Assembly (NCBI RefSeq): GCF_000787575.1
Contig: NW_012236517.1
Coordinates: 525,459 to 589,458 of the forward strand
DNA: 64,000 nucleotides
Direction: 5' to 3'
Source of the DNA: Acytostelium subglobosum LB1
Taxonomy: Eukaryota > Evosea > Eumycetozoa > Acytosteliales > Acytosteliaceae
The translations under genes were made by a program, and so were the position numbers. Of the stretch, positions 13,771 to 24,887 are shown one piece after another. A model generated the notes under the pieces. The model did no database searches. It worked only from the letters and a program-made list of their open reading frames with translations, and was not told where the DNA came from. Positions within the stretch are counted from its first letter, which is position 1, and every line of letters begins with the position of its first letter.

Positions 13771-14990
13771 TTAAGTATATCCAGGTGCACATTGTGGACT
13801 GAATATGGATGTATTAGCTATTGATGTTACAGAATTCTGAGTTGTATAATTGAATGAGTTGAGGTCAAAGGTGATGGTGCCAGTACTTGTGATCACCACG
13901 ATGATTCCAGTGACTGCATCATAAATTGGAGGTATAATGGCAATATTTGGCAGGCTCAACAATGTTGTGGATGTATAAATCTCGACATTAATCTCTAGAA
14001 TTAATAAGGTATTTGGTCCGTTACAACCAGTGACCAGGTACAACTTTGAGTTGTAGACAAAGATATTCCAGACCAAGAAGTCTATATTAAATGTTGTCCG
14101 ATTTAAACCAACAGAGAAATTACCTATCATACTATTATCTATACCACTTATCATTGCAACTTCCATCTCTTCGCCACCAGTAAGTCCGGCAATATAAAAT
14201 ATATTGGCATCTATATCAAAATAGCTGGCTGCCAAGTTAGGGGCTACATACATATATATGTTTGTTACATCTCTATTTGATTGATTGATAGTTTGAGAGT
14301 GATTGAGAGTCAGTGATTGAATGAGTTATCCACAATTCAATATTACTTACATTGTACCTTTGATCATATTAATCAATTGTGATACAGCATAATAATTTCC
14401 ATCTGCATTGACGTAACAAGCCATTTGATAATAATTGGGATAGACATAACCAAAGTTGGTTGTATCAAAGCCATTAGTAATAAGATAATTAACTAGTTCC
14501 ACTTGATACTTGAACTGTAGTGTGTTGTACTGAGAGATAAGGTAAATTAATAAAGTGATAGATTGAAGTACCGACTCCGGCACCCTGACACCTTCAATGA
14601 CAATCAAAGTCCAGGAGTTGTGAACATACAATTGAGTTATAGTTGACTACTGCGAGGAAGTAAGGGGTACTCTTTGTTCCATCGACATTGATAAAGAGTT
14701 CAAAGTTATCACCATCCATTGAAAGGATACCTAGTATTTGATACTGGTTCAATGGGTTTGGAAATTCATGTTCTCTCATCACTTGTCCACTTGTCAAATT
14801 CCATCTTGTGAACATTCCTGGTTGACTACTAAAAGAATTAAGTTCAGTAGGTTGTTTGGAAAACTAACAAGATCATAATAGTTAGTAAGTAAGTAAGTAG
14901 GGGTATAGATAGAGGAAAACCTACACATTGAGAGATTGTTATAAGTCCATAAAAAGACATAATCAATAGTAATATCTTATTGCTGTTCAT
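13771..14990 (-). CDS. Secreted protein, paralogue of the 15285-16448 gene
   Basis: Four exons on the minus strand: 14990-14925, 14863-14630, 14529-14351, 14272-13771, giving ~326 aa. Exon 1 encodes a signal peptide (MNSNKILLLIMSFYGLITIS). The rest has no domain I recognise; it alternates short hydrophobic strands and polar turns (FSVGLNRTTFNI, LYLVTGCNGPNTLLILEI), which suggests a beta-rich or propeller-like secreted protein. The neighbouring gene transcribed away from it has the same four exons with the same intron phases (0, 0, 2), exon 3 of exactly 179 nt in both, and alignable sequence (WNLTSG versus FNVTSG). They are an inverted duplication sharing a ~294-bp divergent promoter. Its 3' end lies 13 bp from the convergent utp21 stop. 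Confidence 0.8.
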
Positions 14991-15284
14991 TGTTATCTGA
15001 CTGATGTTTAATTGAAAGAATGATTGATTGATTGTTTAAGTGATTGATCTAACCAGTCAAGTTTGAACCTAAAACTTGAAGTTTACATCTATCCTGTGAC
15101 CCTATAACAAGAAGGAGACATATCTCTCTTTTGTCAAGTGACCAAATAGACACATGTCGACTCGATCCTTTTGGCTTTAACTTTTCGCTTGGATAATCCT
15201 TGGAAATCAGTGAGAGCTGTTTGTGGTACTACTTTAGAGACAAGATCAACTCAATTAATCAATCATTCAATACGTATAATAATA
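14991..15284. promoter_or_regulatory. Divergent promoter between two secreted-protein paralogues
   Basis: About 294 bp between the two start codons, A/T-rich, with no open frame. It must contain both 5' UTRs and shared control elements. I see no motif I can name. Confidence 0.45.
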
Positions 15285-16448
15285 ATGATCTACATAACTA
15301 TTTTGATATTGCTTATTGCAATAACTACAACTAACTGTGTAAGTTTATTTAGAGAAATTTCATGTCTACAATGCACTGTAGACATCTTATTAATATTATC
15401 TCTTCAAGTTGGAAGATGAATCTCCTGCTATCATGAATTGTTTTAGTAATAGTCCATTGGAGTTCATAAGGTTTAATGTAACAAGTGGTGAAACCTTTCA
15501 TAGATCAGTACTTCCAAGCAACTACACTGGTATACTGATGGGTGTATTATCACCTGTATCCGACAATGACTATCTATTACTCTTCATGTATTATTCAGGT
15601 GATTTAACAATATTCCAAACATTCTTATATGAATCATTGGTATGTTTAGTCAAACATACATTTGAGCCGACTTGTTGACTAACTATCTCCCATTCAAATA
15701 TCCAAGACAAACTCACTTACCTTGAAACAAGATAATAGTAATCTTTTCATTTGGATGCCAAATGGAAATCAATACCCTTATAGTGTTGGTATGTATAATG
15801 ATACCCTATACATGGTAGAGAAAAGAGAGGGACGTTATTCATCATTGGAAATGGTTATCAATATATTTATGCCAGACTCAATAATGTAAGTACACTTCAA
15901 TCCCATTCCATTCAATCAATATCTTATATTCTTGAATCAATAGGACAAAGAGAGGAACAAATGTAACATGGGGAGAATATGAGAGAAATATGTTCTCAAG
16001 TTATTATGATCAAGCTTCGAATATTATCTATACAGTTTGTTATAATGATAATCTATTTGTTACAATGTTTAGTACAACAAATAATACTTTGATACATCAA
16101 TTCACAGCACATCTTCCAATGCCTTCTAATGATGTGTGGCAAAATGTCGACCTATATGTTTATCAATCAAAACTATACGTTGTTATCTGGGATCAGATGC
16201 CTGGATTTGAATTCCTATATGTTGGTCAGATCAATCCTCATCATAAGTTGGCAACACAAATGTTGTTCCTGGCGGGTCCCTACACCAAGATGCCAAACCT
16301 CTCAACATCATTTGATCCAATCAATGGATACATGGCTCTGTTCACCAAGTACCAAGTGTACACATTCAATCTCAACACCCTACAACATACCCTAGTCGAC
16401 AAATCAATACCATATCCTCAAGGCTGGAGCATGCTCACATACAATTAA
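15285..16448 (+). CDS. Secreted protein, paralogue of the 13771-14990 gene
   Basis: Exons 15285-15338, 15409-15639, 15707-15885, 15944-16448 join to ~322 aa. Exon 1 is a signal peptide (MIYITILILLIAITTTNC). The mature part resembles its divergent neighbour throughout, for example FNVTSGETFHRSVLP, NLFIWMPNGNQYPYSVGMYN and a C-terminal FDPINGYMALFTKYQVYTFN. No catalytic motif or known domain is visible, so function is unknown. The stop codon lies inside the convergent neighbour: the two coding regions overlap by 14 nt (16435-16448). Confidence 0.8.
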
Positions 16449-18157
16449 TATTTATTATAAACATCATAATGGATAATATCCATGGTATCGTGAAACTTTG
16501 TGCTCCACTCAGTCCCTTGTCTTTGTCCATATAGCTGCTGCTGCTTCCACTTATACCATCACTTCCACTTCCAGTCGTGATACTAACAGCACTACATCTG
16601 GTCGATGGATCCAGACATGTGTTGGTCGCAGTACACCATGAACATCCTGATATGGTATCACAATTGAGTTGATTGTTTTGTGAATGACATGTTATGGATG
16701 GCATCTCACAATACGCTCCAACAAAATCGTCTTGACATTGACATGATCCAGATGGTCCAGGTTGCAAACATTGTCCTCTGCCACTACAATTCTTGAAGCA
16801 TGCCAATACTGAACAATCAGGATTCTGATAAAAGTGATCACATTGACATAGTAGATCACGGCATATTGTGTGCTGGCCAACAATGCAATCACTATCCTTG
16901 ATACAATTATTGCCAAATGATAAACTAACTGTACGATCACTCTGACTTAGTTTATATGTTTGAGTGTCATTCGCCATTGTCCATTTGACTTGTGTACTAA
17001 TTGGAACGTACATAATATCAATTGATGATGATAATAATTGATATTGAACATTTGATACTGTCTAAATTGATTATAACTGTTGTGTTGAATATTGATGTTT
17101 TTCCACGTACTAATATTGCTGGTGAATAATAATGATAATTATTCAAATTATTATTATATAATATAGTACCACCTGAATCCATTCCAATCAGGTCACCTTT
17201 GATATCCAACATTCCATCACCAAGTTGTAATAAACCATTACTCAGCATTATAGTTCCAATTAGAATTGTACGTAATGATGATGGTGATGATGTTATGAGT
17301 CTTCCAGGTGCTGATTTACCAGCAGATGTCCATTCAAACATGATTGCACCATTACCAATATTGAGATAATCACTTTCCAAATGTAATGTACCAGATAGCT
17401 TGATTGAGCATGAATAACCAATGATTGTAGAGTTGAGTGTGATTGATGATTTGGACCATGTTGCAAAGGACATGGTAATGTCAGTGTATGGTAATGATAT
17501 ATTGATATGATTGAATATAACAGTCTCCATTAACATGTTTATACGATATATTGATGATTCTCCAATTGGTATTATATTGTTATTCCTTGAAATAAAGTTG
17601 ATTATATCACTTCTCCATATTGTTATGTCAGAACTACCTGATACTGATAGGTTATCAATCAAACTACCACTACATCCTGTAACAGTATTATTACCAAGAT
17701 GTATAAAAGTGATATTAGAAGTTTGAATATTCACTCTAACATCATTGAATGATGAATCCATAACTTGATATGCAACGTTTGATATATATATTGATAATAT
17801 AAATTGATTATTATTATAATGTTGAGGTAGTCCTTGTACAATGATTGATTGTAATCGTATATCATTTATGATATGAATGTCATACTCTATCAAATTATTA
17901 TTACATGTTGATGATGATGATGATGACATTGAGAATGATGAGTAATCAATTATTGCAATGTCATCGATATCCTTTGGCATTGTATTATTGATCCAGTTTG
18001 ATGTATCATTGAACATGCATCTTTGTGTAACTGTACAATTTGATGATGTATTCCATACTGCTGTACGTGCCATGACTATATTACCATGATCTAGAATCAT
18101 CAACAACATCAAAGAGTTGATATAAATTATGATCAATAACCTTGTATCTTTGTTCAT
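16435..18157 (-). CDS. EGF-like surface protein, probable GPI anchor (copy A, frame-disturbed)
   Basis: Starts at the ATG at 18157 with a signal peptide (MNKDTRLLIIIYINSLMLLM), not at the longer upstream frame. The first ~370 residues are Asn/Ser/Thr-rich beta-type sequence (WNTSSNCTVTQRCMFNDTSNW). The C-terminus has an EGF-like module (CFKNCSGRGQCLQPGPSGSC), a PSI-like Cys cluster (CDTISGCSWCTATNTC), a Ser/Gly linker and a terminal hydrophobic segment that looks like a GPI signal. The frame shifts by one base near 17055: upstream VRGKTSIFNTTVIINLDS and downstream NVQYQLLSSSIDIMYVP both align with copy B, but in different frames. A 49-nt GT-AG segment ending there would restore the frame, yet it would remove the conserved stretch. 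A real indel or sequencing error seems likelier. Confidence 0.75.
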
Positions 18158-18540
18158 CTTTATATATATGTATGTTTGATTGTTTGATTGGTTGATTGAA
18201 TGAACAATATGATTGAAAGTTTGAATGAATGAATGTGTGTTGTTTAGGGAATATGTATAATGCTCGGTAAACATAGTTAAAGATCTTGGACCCGACTGAT
18301 GGATGACCAAAGCCATGCCCAACCAATCAAATGGGTCTTGGGTTGACCCCTTTACAACACCACATTTGCTCTGTTTTGGGCTACAAGACAAGGAATCGAA
18401 GCTCATTCTTCGGAACCACACCACCCAATGACTTGTTAGCCGGCCCAACTGAATGAAAAGACGAGGGAACATCTACATCATCTATTTATAGTACATCATC
18501 AACTACAACAACACTTATTATCTATCTATGTCTATATTTA
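18158..18540. other. Spacer between the two EGF-like paralogues
   Basis: 383 bp separating the start of copy A from the stop of copy B. It reads open on the minus strand for ~100 codons upstream of the copy A ATG, but that translation has no signal peptide and no similarity to copy B, so I treat it as 5' flank. Nothing else is seen. Confidence 0.4.
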
Positions 18541-20155
18541 TTAGAAATGTAATACAATGAGGATGTTGATGAAGGTCATCAGTGATATCACAAAAATGTT
18601 TGTTGATGATGTGGATGTTGCATTATTTGGTTTGTTGTTGTCACCAGTAGTTGTTGATGAAGCAGTTGTAGTTGGAGGACCACCTTCACAAGTTGTAGTA
18701 GGTTGTTGACATGTGTTACTAGATGAACACCAAAGACAACCACGAGAGGCAAGACAGTTGTCTGAAGAAGTGATTGATGTGCAGTATGCGCCGACATAGC
18801 CTGGTTGACATTTACACATTCCAGACGGACCAGGTACAACACACTCACCACGTCCACTACAATTCTTCAGACAGCCCTGCAACCTGGGTCTTGATAGTAA
18901 TCATCACATTGACACATACCATCATTGCAGGTTGCATGTCCTGTGCAGTCAGAGTTGCCAATGGAGTTGGAACATGACTTGCCAAACTGAATGTAGAGTT
19001 GATTGCCTGATGCCTTGATCTTGTACACTGAGTTGTCTTGGGTCTTGGTGTAGGTCACTTGGTCCATGGTAGGGTTGGCGACGTACACGATAATGTTGTT
19101 GGTGCTTGACACGAGTTGGTATTGGATGTTGGGCAAGGGTGTGATTGATTCAAAGTCGACAATCATTGATGAGTTGAGTATCGATGTCTTTCCATTGACC
19201 ATCACAGGGGCATCAAACTGATTGAGTTGCCTAAATGTTAACGTGCTGCTGGAGTTGGTACTAAGATCACTGTTGATCATGATGTTTCCAGACTCGAGGA
19301 GTCCATTGCCAAGTTGGAATGGTGGACCAGATGTGATCGTCGCGAAAGGGTACAAGGCGACCTCCTGTGCTGAGGAACTTCTCGAATGTCCATATTCCAT
19401 TGACACCAAGGTCAATGCTACCAAGGACATGAACAGTACCCGAGACGACTAGACGACATTGGTAACCTTTTATCGAAGTTAAATTGTAGAACGATGTTAC
19501 GGTCCACGATGCAAAGCGCATGTCAAAGACTGAGGCGGGCAGTGAGACTTGAGCACTACCAATATCGACATCATCGAAAAGTTTCCCAACTTTGTCAAAT
19601 GGAGATGAAGGAATCATCGAAGATGCTGAGGTACCCTCTGACTTCAAGTTGGCCACGTATGATTTCCAGAGATTGAGATTGTTGTTGCCAGATATCGAGA
19701 TTGAGTCTTCAATGATTGATAGATAGAGGTAACAAAGTGAGTTGTTGCCCATCTTAATGTCACCGGTAACATTGACACCAGATAATGAGAGGTATGTATT
19801 GGTGAAGCGTGCCTCTTTGACTTTGAATTTGCCATTCTCCATTCTAAAGGTTAACTTTGATGCCTCTCCCTGGATGTTGTCATCATTATTATGACCAAGT
19901 ACAGTTAGACTATTGAATGAAATATCACCAATCATATTAATTTGTGATAAATGAATGTTTGATGATGTCATATCTATTCCAACATCATCCTGGTTGGTTG
20001 GCAATACATTTCCAATCCAATTGGCAGAATCATTCAATTGACAATTCAATGTATATGTACAATTGATTAAAGTATTCCATGTAATTGTAATGGCTTCGAC
20101 CTCCTCAACCAAGGAGATATTAGATATTAAAGTCCAAACAAAGAAAGTGATACAT
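18541..20155 (-). CDS. EGF-like surface protein (copy B, possibly a pseudogene)
   Basis: Tandem paralogue of the 16435-18157 gene over its whole length (WNTLINCTYTLNC; DMRFASWTVTSFYNLTSIKGY; LKNCSGRGECVVPGPSGMC), ending in a Ser/Thr linker and a hydrophobic tail (NIFVISLMTFINILIVLHF) like a GPI signal. The homology runs through three frames. Shifts fall near 19348 (after GGRLVPF) and near 18880 (between DDYYQDPGC and GCLKNCSG). The signal-peptide-like start (TFFVWTLISNISL) has no ATG in its frame; the nearest ATG, at 20155, is one base out. No intron model repairs these without deleting residues conserved in copy A. It is either a decaying gene or a stretch of poor base calls. The upper bound given here is the out-of-frame ATG. 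Confidence 0.65.
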
Positions 20156-20595
20156 ATTTATAATATTATTTATATTATTATTTTTATACATTTTATAACC
20201 AGATTAACGAAAGATGGATTGATTACTGTACTAATCATAAAAGTCTCCCAAGAACTACAATCAGGAATTAATCATTTTTTTGGTATGCTTAACGATATCG
20301 ATCACAGGGAAACTAACAAAAATGGCAATCACTACTTTCCATTTTTGGATTGGATGAGGGAAACAACTTAATAATACCGGACCATTTGATTATTTACTTG
20401 AGTTCTAAACAAATATAGTAAGTCTAATCCTAGATCTAGATCAATCACAAAGTCCACGTAGTAGAGCCACTCCACAACTCCCACATCCCATCAATTCTTT
20501 GTGTCTCCAACGAAAAGGCAGTCCACATTCACACTCACTCGACTTTAAACTGACAGGTGACAACACACGTATTCACACACACAACACATCATTCA
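20156..20595. other. Intergenic region upstream of PGS1
   Basis: About 440 bp, A/T-rich near copy B and CA-rich (ACACAC runs at 20555-20585) before the PGS1 ATG. It serves as divergent upstream sequence for both neighbours. No gene is seen. Confidence 0.4.
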
Positions 20596-22296
20596 ATGCA
20601 ACAACAACAACTGTTGAGAACATCACTATCAGTAGTAGTGTCTGTTAGAAGACAACTATGTAATCAAGCCACACAACATATTACTCCCATAAGTAATAGT
20701 AGTAATAATAGTAATAGTATGAGTAATAGACATGTACATTCATTGAATCAGGGTTGTGATGTTGGAAATCATTCACGACGTTCATACAGCAGTAGCAGTA
20801 ACAGTAACAACTCAACATCGACAACAACATCAACATCATCAACAACAACAAGTGTATACAAGGACACATATTTGAATGAATCATTCTTGAGACTGTCAAC
20901 ACTTGGACCTGCATTCGCTGTCGATTCCAATAATGTAGAGTTTATACGCGAGCCTAATGACTTTTATGAACAGTTGATAGAGGGCGTGAAGAGATGTGAA
21001 CGTAGAGTGGTACTGTCATCATTGTATCTTGGTACTGGCAAGCAAGAGATTAGATTGGTCGAGGAGTTGGTGGCTGCATGTAAACGTCATCCTAACCTGC
21101 AAGTGCATATACTATTGGACGGTCTGCGAGGCACGAGAAAGAGTCCGCACGACACCGACCCAACAAAGCATGTGAGCTCAGCAACGATGCTGCAGCCACT
21201 GCTTCAACAGTTCCCCGATCGAGTGGTCATCAGCATGTTCCACACGCCTAACCTCAATGGCATACTCAAACGAGTGTTGCCACAGCGCATCAATGAGGTG
21301 ATTGGTGTCAATCATATCAAGGCCTACGTATTCGATGATAACCTGCTCATAAGTGGCGCCAACCTGTCCAAGGACTACTTCACCAATCGACAGGACCGCT
21401 ATGCCTGGGTGCGCAGCTCCTCAGCATTGGCCGAGTACTTTAGCAGGGTGATCGGAACGATTGGAGACCTTTCAATGAAGCTGGATGTCTCGGGACATGT
21501 GCGACTGCCCACTGGCTTGCTGGACCCAGTGTCCGACTCATCAGCATTCAAACAACACGCTCAACAACGACTATCGACCTTATTGCAACCAAACGTATTC
21601 CACCCAATCAATGACGATGGCAGCGCATGCTCGCCCACGAATAGCCTCGAGGCGAGTGCGATTTGCAACAACAAGACATGGATCTTCCCAACGATACAGA
21701 TGGGCCTGTTCAACATACGACACGATGAACAATGCACATCATACATGTTTGAGAGCGTGCCGCCCACCTCCAAGCTGTACATCACATCGCCATACTTCAA
21801 TCTAACAAAGAACTACCTGCGCCTGCTACTCTCGGGCAAGCCCGCAATGGACATCATCACTTGCTCCCCGGAAACCAATGGCTTCTACGGTGCCAAGGGC
21901 ATATCAGGCGTGATACCCGACTCATACGCGATCATTGAGCGCAACTTCCTTCAGCGAGTCAAGGACACACACAACTCTGCTCGAATCAAGGTGGACGAAT
22001 ATATAAGGAGCAAGTGGACGTATCATGCCAAGGGTCTGTGGATCACGGCTCAGGGCCAGGCCGTGCCCAGCGTCACAATGATTGGCAGTCCAAACTTTGG
22101 CTCACGCAGTTGCGAGAAGGATCTTGAGGCGCAGATCATCCTCATCACCGAGGATCCAACACTACAGCGCAAGATGGATGATGAGCGAGCCTATCTCTGG
22201 ACCCACACACAGCCCGCCAACCTCGAGTTGTTCAAGTCAAGGAGCATCCCACTTTGGGTACGCATTGGAGTGTATCTCTTTGGAAACTTCTTATAA
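20596..22296 (+). CDS. pgs1: CDP-diacylglycerol-glycerol-3-phosphate phosphatidyltransferase
   Basis: Makes phosphatidylglycerophosphate, the first committed step to cardiolipin, inside mitochondria. Single exon, 566 aa from the first ATG. A Gln/Ser/Arg-rich N-terminal ~100 residues (RTSLSVVVSVRRQLC) fits a mitochondrial presequence. It belongs to the eukaryotic PGS1 branch of the phospholipase D family. The first HKD-type motif is HIKAYVFDDN with ISGANLS near residue 241; the second is YHAKGLW, then GSPNFGSRSCEKDLEAQ, near residue 477. FTNRQDRY after the first motif is also typical of PGS1. Length and motif spacing match fungal and animal PGS1, so this is a confident call. Confidence 0.95.
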   Translation: MQQQQLLRTSLSVVVSVRRQLCNQATQHITPISNSSNNSNSMSNRHVHSLNQGCDVGNHSRRSYSSSSNSNNSTSTTTSTSSTTTSVYKDTYLNESFLRLSTLGPAFAVDSNNVEFIREPNDFYEQLIEGVKRCERRVVLSSLYLGTGKQEIRLVEELVAACKRHPNLQVHILLDGLRGTRKSPHDTDPTKHVSSATMLQPLLQQFPDRVVISMFHTPNLNGILKRVLPQRINEVIGVNHIKAYVFDDNLLISGANLSKDYFTNRQDRYAWVRSSSALAEYFSRVIGTIGDLSMKLDVSGHVRLPTGLLDPVSDSSAFKQHAQQRLSTLLQPNVFHPINDDGSACSPTNSLEASAICNNKTWIFPTIQMGLFNIRHDEQCTSYMFESVPPTSKLYITSPYFNLTKNYLRLLLSGKPAMDIITCSPETNGFYGAKGISGVIPDSYAIIERNFLQRVKDTHNSARIKVDEYIRSKWTYHAKGLWITAQGQAVPSVTMIGSPNFGSRSCEKDLEAQIILITEDPTLQRKMDDERAYLWTHTQPANLELFKSRSIPLWVRIGVYLFGNFL

Positions 22297-22358
22297 GTTC
22301 ATATCGATTTATTTAATACACAGATTGATGATTGATGATGACAATGATGACAAGGATC

Positions 22359-23047
22359 TTAGAAGATTGTGGTTGGTCTGTTCTTCAAGTACTCAGCGAA
22401 CTGTGGGACGGCAGCAATCTGCTTGTGGAAGGCCAAGAGGGCTGGGAATGGCTTGAGCACTTCGATAAGGTTGCCTGGCTGCTGGTGGAAGAAGTCCAAG
22501 AGGTTGAAGATGCTGATGTCAGCCCAGGACAACTTGTTTCCAACAAGGTATGCACCGCCAGCCTTGACCAACAGGGTCTCCAACTTGGCAAACACCTTTG
22601 GCGCGGTCTCGCTTGTGAACAGCTTTAAAGCGGCCTCGTTGTTGGTGAGGTATGCTGGGAAGTATGGTGCATAGAGATCGGCTGGCAACAATGTGTATTG
22701 GAGAATCTGGGCACGCTCAATAGTGGATGAGCCAGCAAGCTGGAGCTGGTCGGCAAGGTAGAACTCGATGGCAACAGACTGAGCAATCTGGATGTTGTCA
22801 TCAACATAGTATGGCAGCTGACCGAATGGTGTCTTGGCTCTCAGCTCCTCCTCCAAAGGGAATGCGCCACGAGTATCAACGAACTTCTTGCCAGCATAGG
22901 CGAACAACAGTCTGGAGACCTCACCACGAGCACGGCCATCAAACTAATAATTTCCAAATATGGATATATATTAGTAATCAATCATTCAATCAATCAATCA
23001 ATCAATCATGTCATTATACTTACATAGTAAAGAGTTGGAGTGGACAT
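22359..23047 (-). CDS. Glutathione S-transferase (sigma-type)
   Basis: Two exons, 23047-23024 (MSTPTLYY) and 22943-22359, giving 202 aa. Cytosolic GST, conjugating glutathione to electrophiles, or prostaglandin-D-synthase-like. The N-terminal thioredoxin fold reads TLYYFDGRARGEVSRLLFAYAG, with the catalytic Tyr at residue 7 or 8 as in sigma/alpha/pi classes. FGQLPYYVDDNIQIAQSVAI is the cis-Pro plus glutathione-binding segment. The helical C-terminal domain contains the hallmark LSWADISIFNLLDF. The first exon is only eight codons. Convergent with PGS1, stops 62 bp apart. The substrate cannot be predicted. Confidence 0.95.
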
Positions 23048-23653
23048 TGTTAGAATATTATTATGGGAATGGATAAACTTGATTGTTTGAATCTTAATTA
23101 TTTGTTTGATTTGGATGTATTTGTTTGTTTGTTGTTTGATGGTTGGATAGAGATAACTGGATCTCTTTAAATAATAGTAAAACTGGATTTGGTCACTTGT
23201 TTCCTTGGGTAAAAGGAATATTCTGGAATGACAAAGGTCGTTCATCATGCCTCTTCATGATTTGACTGTCATGGATATTTTTAGATATGCCTACACATCG
23301 TTGATGAATAAGATGATGAACATTCCTCGGTATTAATAAATGATCGACCTTAGATCTATTAAAATGATTGAGAACATTTATCATGTGCAATCGAATGAAA
23401 AAGAAGTGATGAGAACTGAGGAACATGAATTGAGAACGTTCACATCACCACGTTTCAAATCAACAAATCAGGAGAGTCCTCTCAATTTCAAGTTTTAGTT
23501 GAACTTCAAACAAGTCCAACACAAAAAACAAAGATCTTCAACACTATGAAGTTGAAGACTAAGCTTGTGTGTGTTTCGGGTTCAACTTCAAACAAACTAA
23601 ACACGCACATGTGCGAGATATACAGGTTCAAACAACAAGCAGATTAACAAAGA
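23048..23653. other. Divergent region between GST and ITPK1
   Basis: About 600 bp. It contains a degenerate direct repeat, GTTGAACTTCAAACAAG at 23499-23515 and GTTCAACTTCAAACAAAC at 23579-23596, spaced ~80 bp apart and close to the ITPK1 start. Open frames here are short and not coding-like. The repeat could be a regulatory element, but I cannot name a factor. Confidence 0.4.
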
Positions 23654-24887
23654 ATGGAAAGGAAAGAGGGATCATTCACAATTGGATATTACTTGTCCAA
23701 GAAGAAGCTGGAGGCTATGCAGTGGGCCAGTATTGTACAGTTCGCAAAGTAGGTTAACAATCATTCATTCATTCAAACAAACATAGCTTGATGATGATGA
23801 TGATGATGATTGACTGACTGACTGACTGACTGTCAATATTGATAAACACAGGGACACTTATAATATAACATGTATACCAATGAATCTTGAATCAACAGAT
23901 CTACCAGACAAATCACCTTATGATATTGTCATTCATAAGTTCACCGATGAGTTGTCCGATCCAGACAATGTTGACAACATTCATAAGATTAATATGATGG
24001 AGTGTTTGTTGAAGAAGTATCCTACACTCATTGAGGTTGACCCTTTGGCATGTCAGAAGCCATTGGTTGACAGACTGACAATGAGCAACCTACTGGACAA
24101 ACTCAATGAGTTACCTGCCAACCTGAACATCAAGAATCCAAAGTTCCTAGTCCTCGAACAAGAGAAGCCAAACTATGATGAAGAGTTGAAGGACATCATG
24201 TTCCCAGTTGGTATGTCATGGCGTTGAAGATTGAATGATTGAGCGTGAACAACAACTAACTCAAACAATGAATGAACGACATAGTGTGCAAGACTGTACA
24301 GGCATGTGGATCAAGAGAATCACATCAGATGGCTATATTCTTTAATAAGGAGGAGTTGAGCAGATCAAAGACTGTGAAGCTACCAATGCTCGTTCAAGAG
24401 TACATTAATCACAATGCTATAATTTACAAGGTGTTTGTAATTGGTGACTATTTGAACGTCGTTCATAGGAAGTCATTGAGGAACCTCAACACTACAGAGA
24501 CAGAGACATTGACATTCGACAGTCAGAAGCCACTGCCTGCCAACCTATTGCCAGAGATACCCTATGACGAATCCATGGTGGACATACCATCACGTGACTC
24601 CCTCGTTGCCATCTCCAAGGGCATCCAGAAAGACCTCGGTCTAACCCTATTCGGCTTTGACGTCATCACTGACATCACAACCAAGAAGATCGCTGTCATT
24701 GATGTAAACTACTTCCCAGGTATGTTAAGTGATCGATCGATCAGACTCTTCAATCAATCACTATGAGGCCTAACATTGACGCTTGACACAATTAACAGGA
24801 TATGTAGGAATACCAGACTTTAACAAGATATTGATTGATCACATGTTGTATATTCACAAGTCCAAGTCAAATGGAGGCATAAACTAG
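23654..24887 (+). CDS. itpk1: Inositol-tetrakisphosphate 1-kinase
   Basis: Phosphorylates inositol polyphosphates on the route to IP5/IP6. Exons 23654-23748, 23852-24210, 24285-24719, 24799-24887 splice in frame to 325 aa, the usual size for short ITPKs. The N-terminal opening FTIGYYLSKKKLEAMQWAS matches the family start. Then follow YDIVIHKFTDEL, the ATP-grasp strands (FPVVCKTVQACGSRESHQMAI; MLVQEYINHNAIIYKVFVIG) and the metal-binding FGFDVITD with IAVIDVNYFPGYVGIPDF. Every expected block is present in order. Three of the four exons end mid-codon and all joints give conserved residues, which supports the model. Confidence 0.95.
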
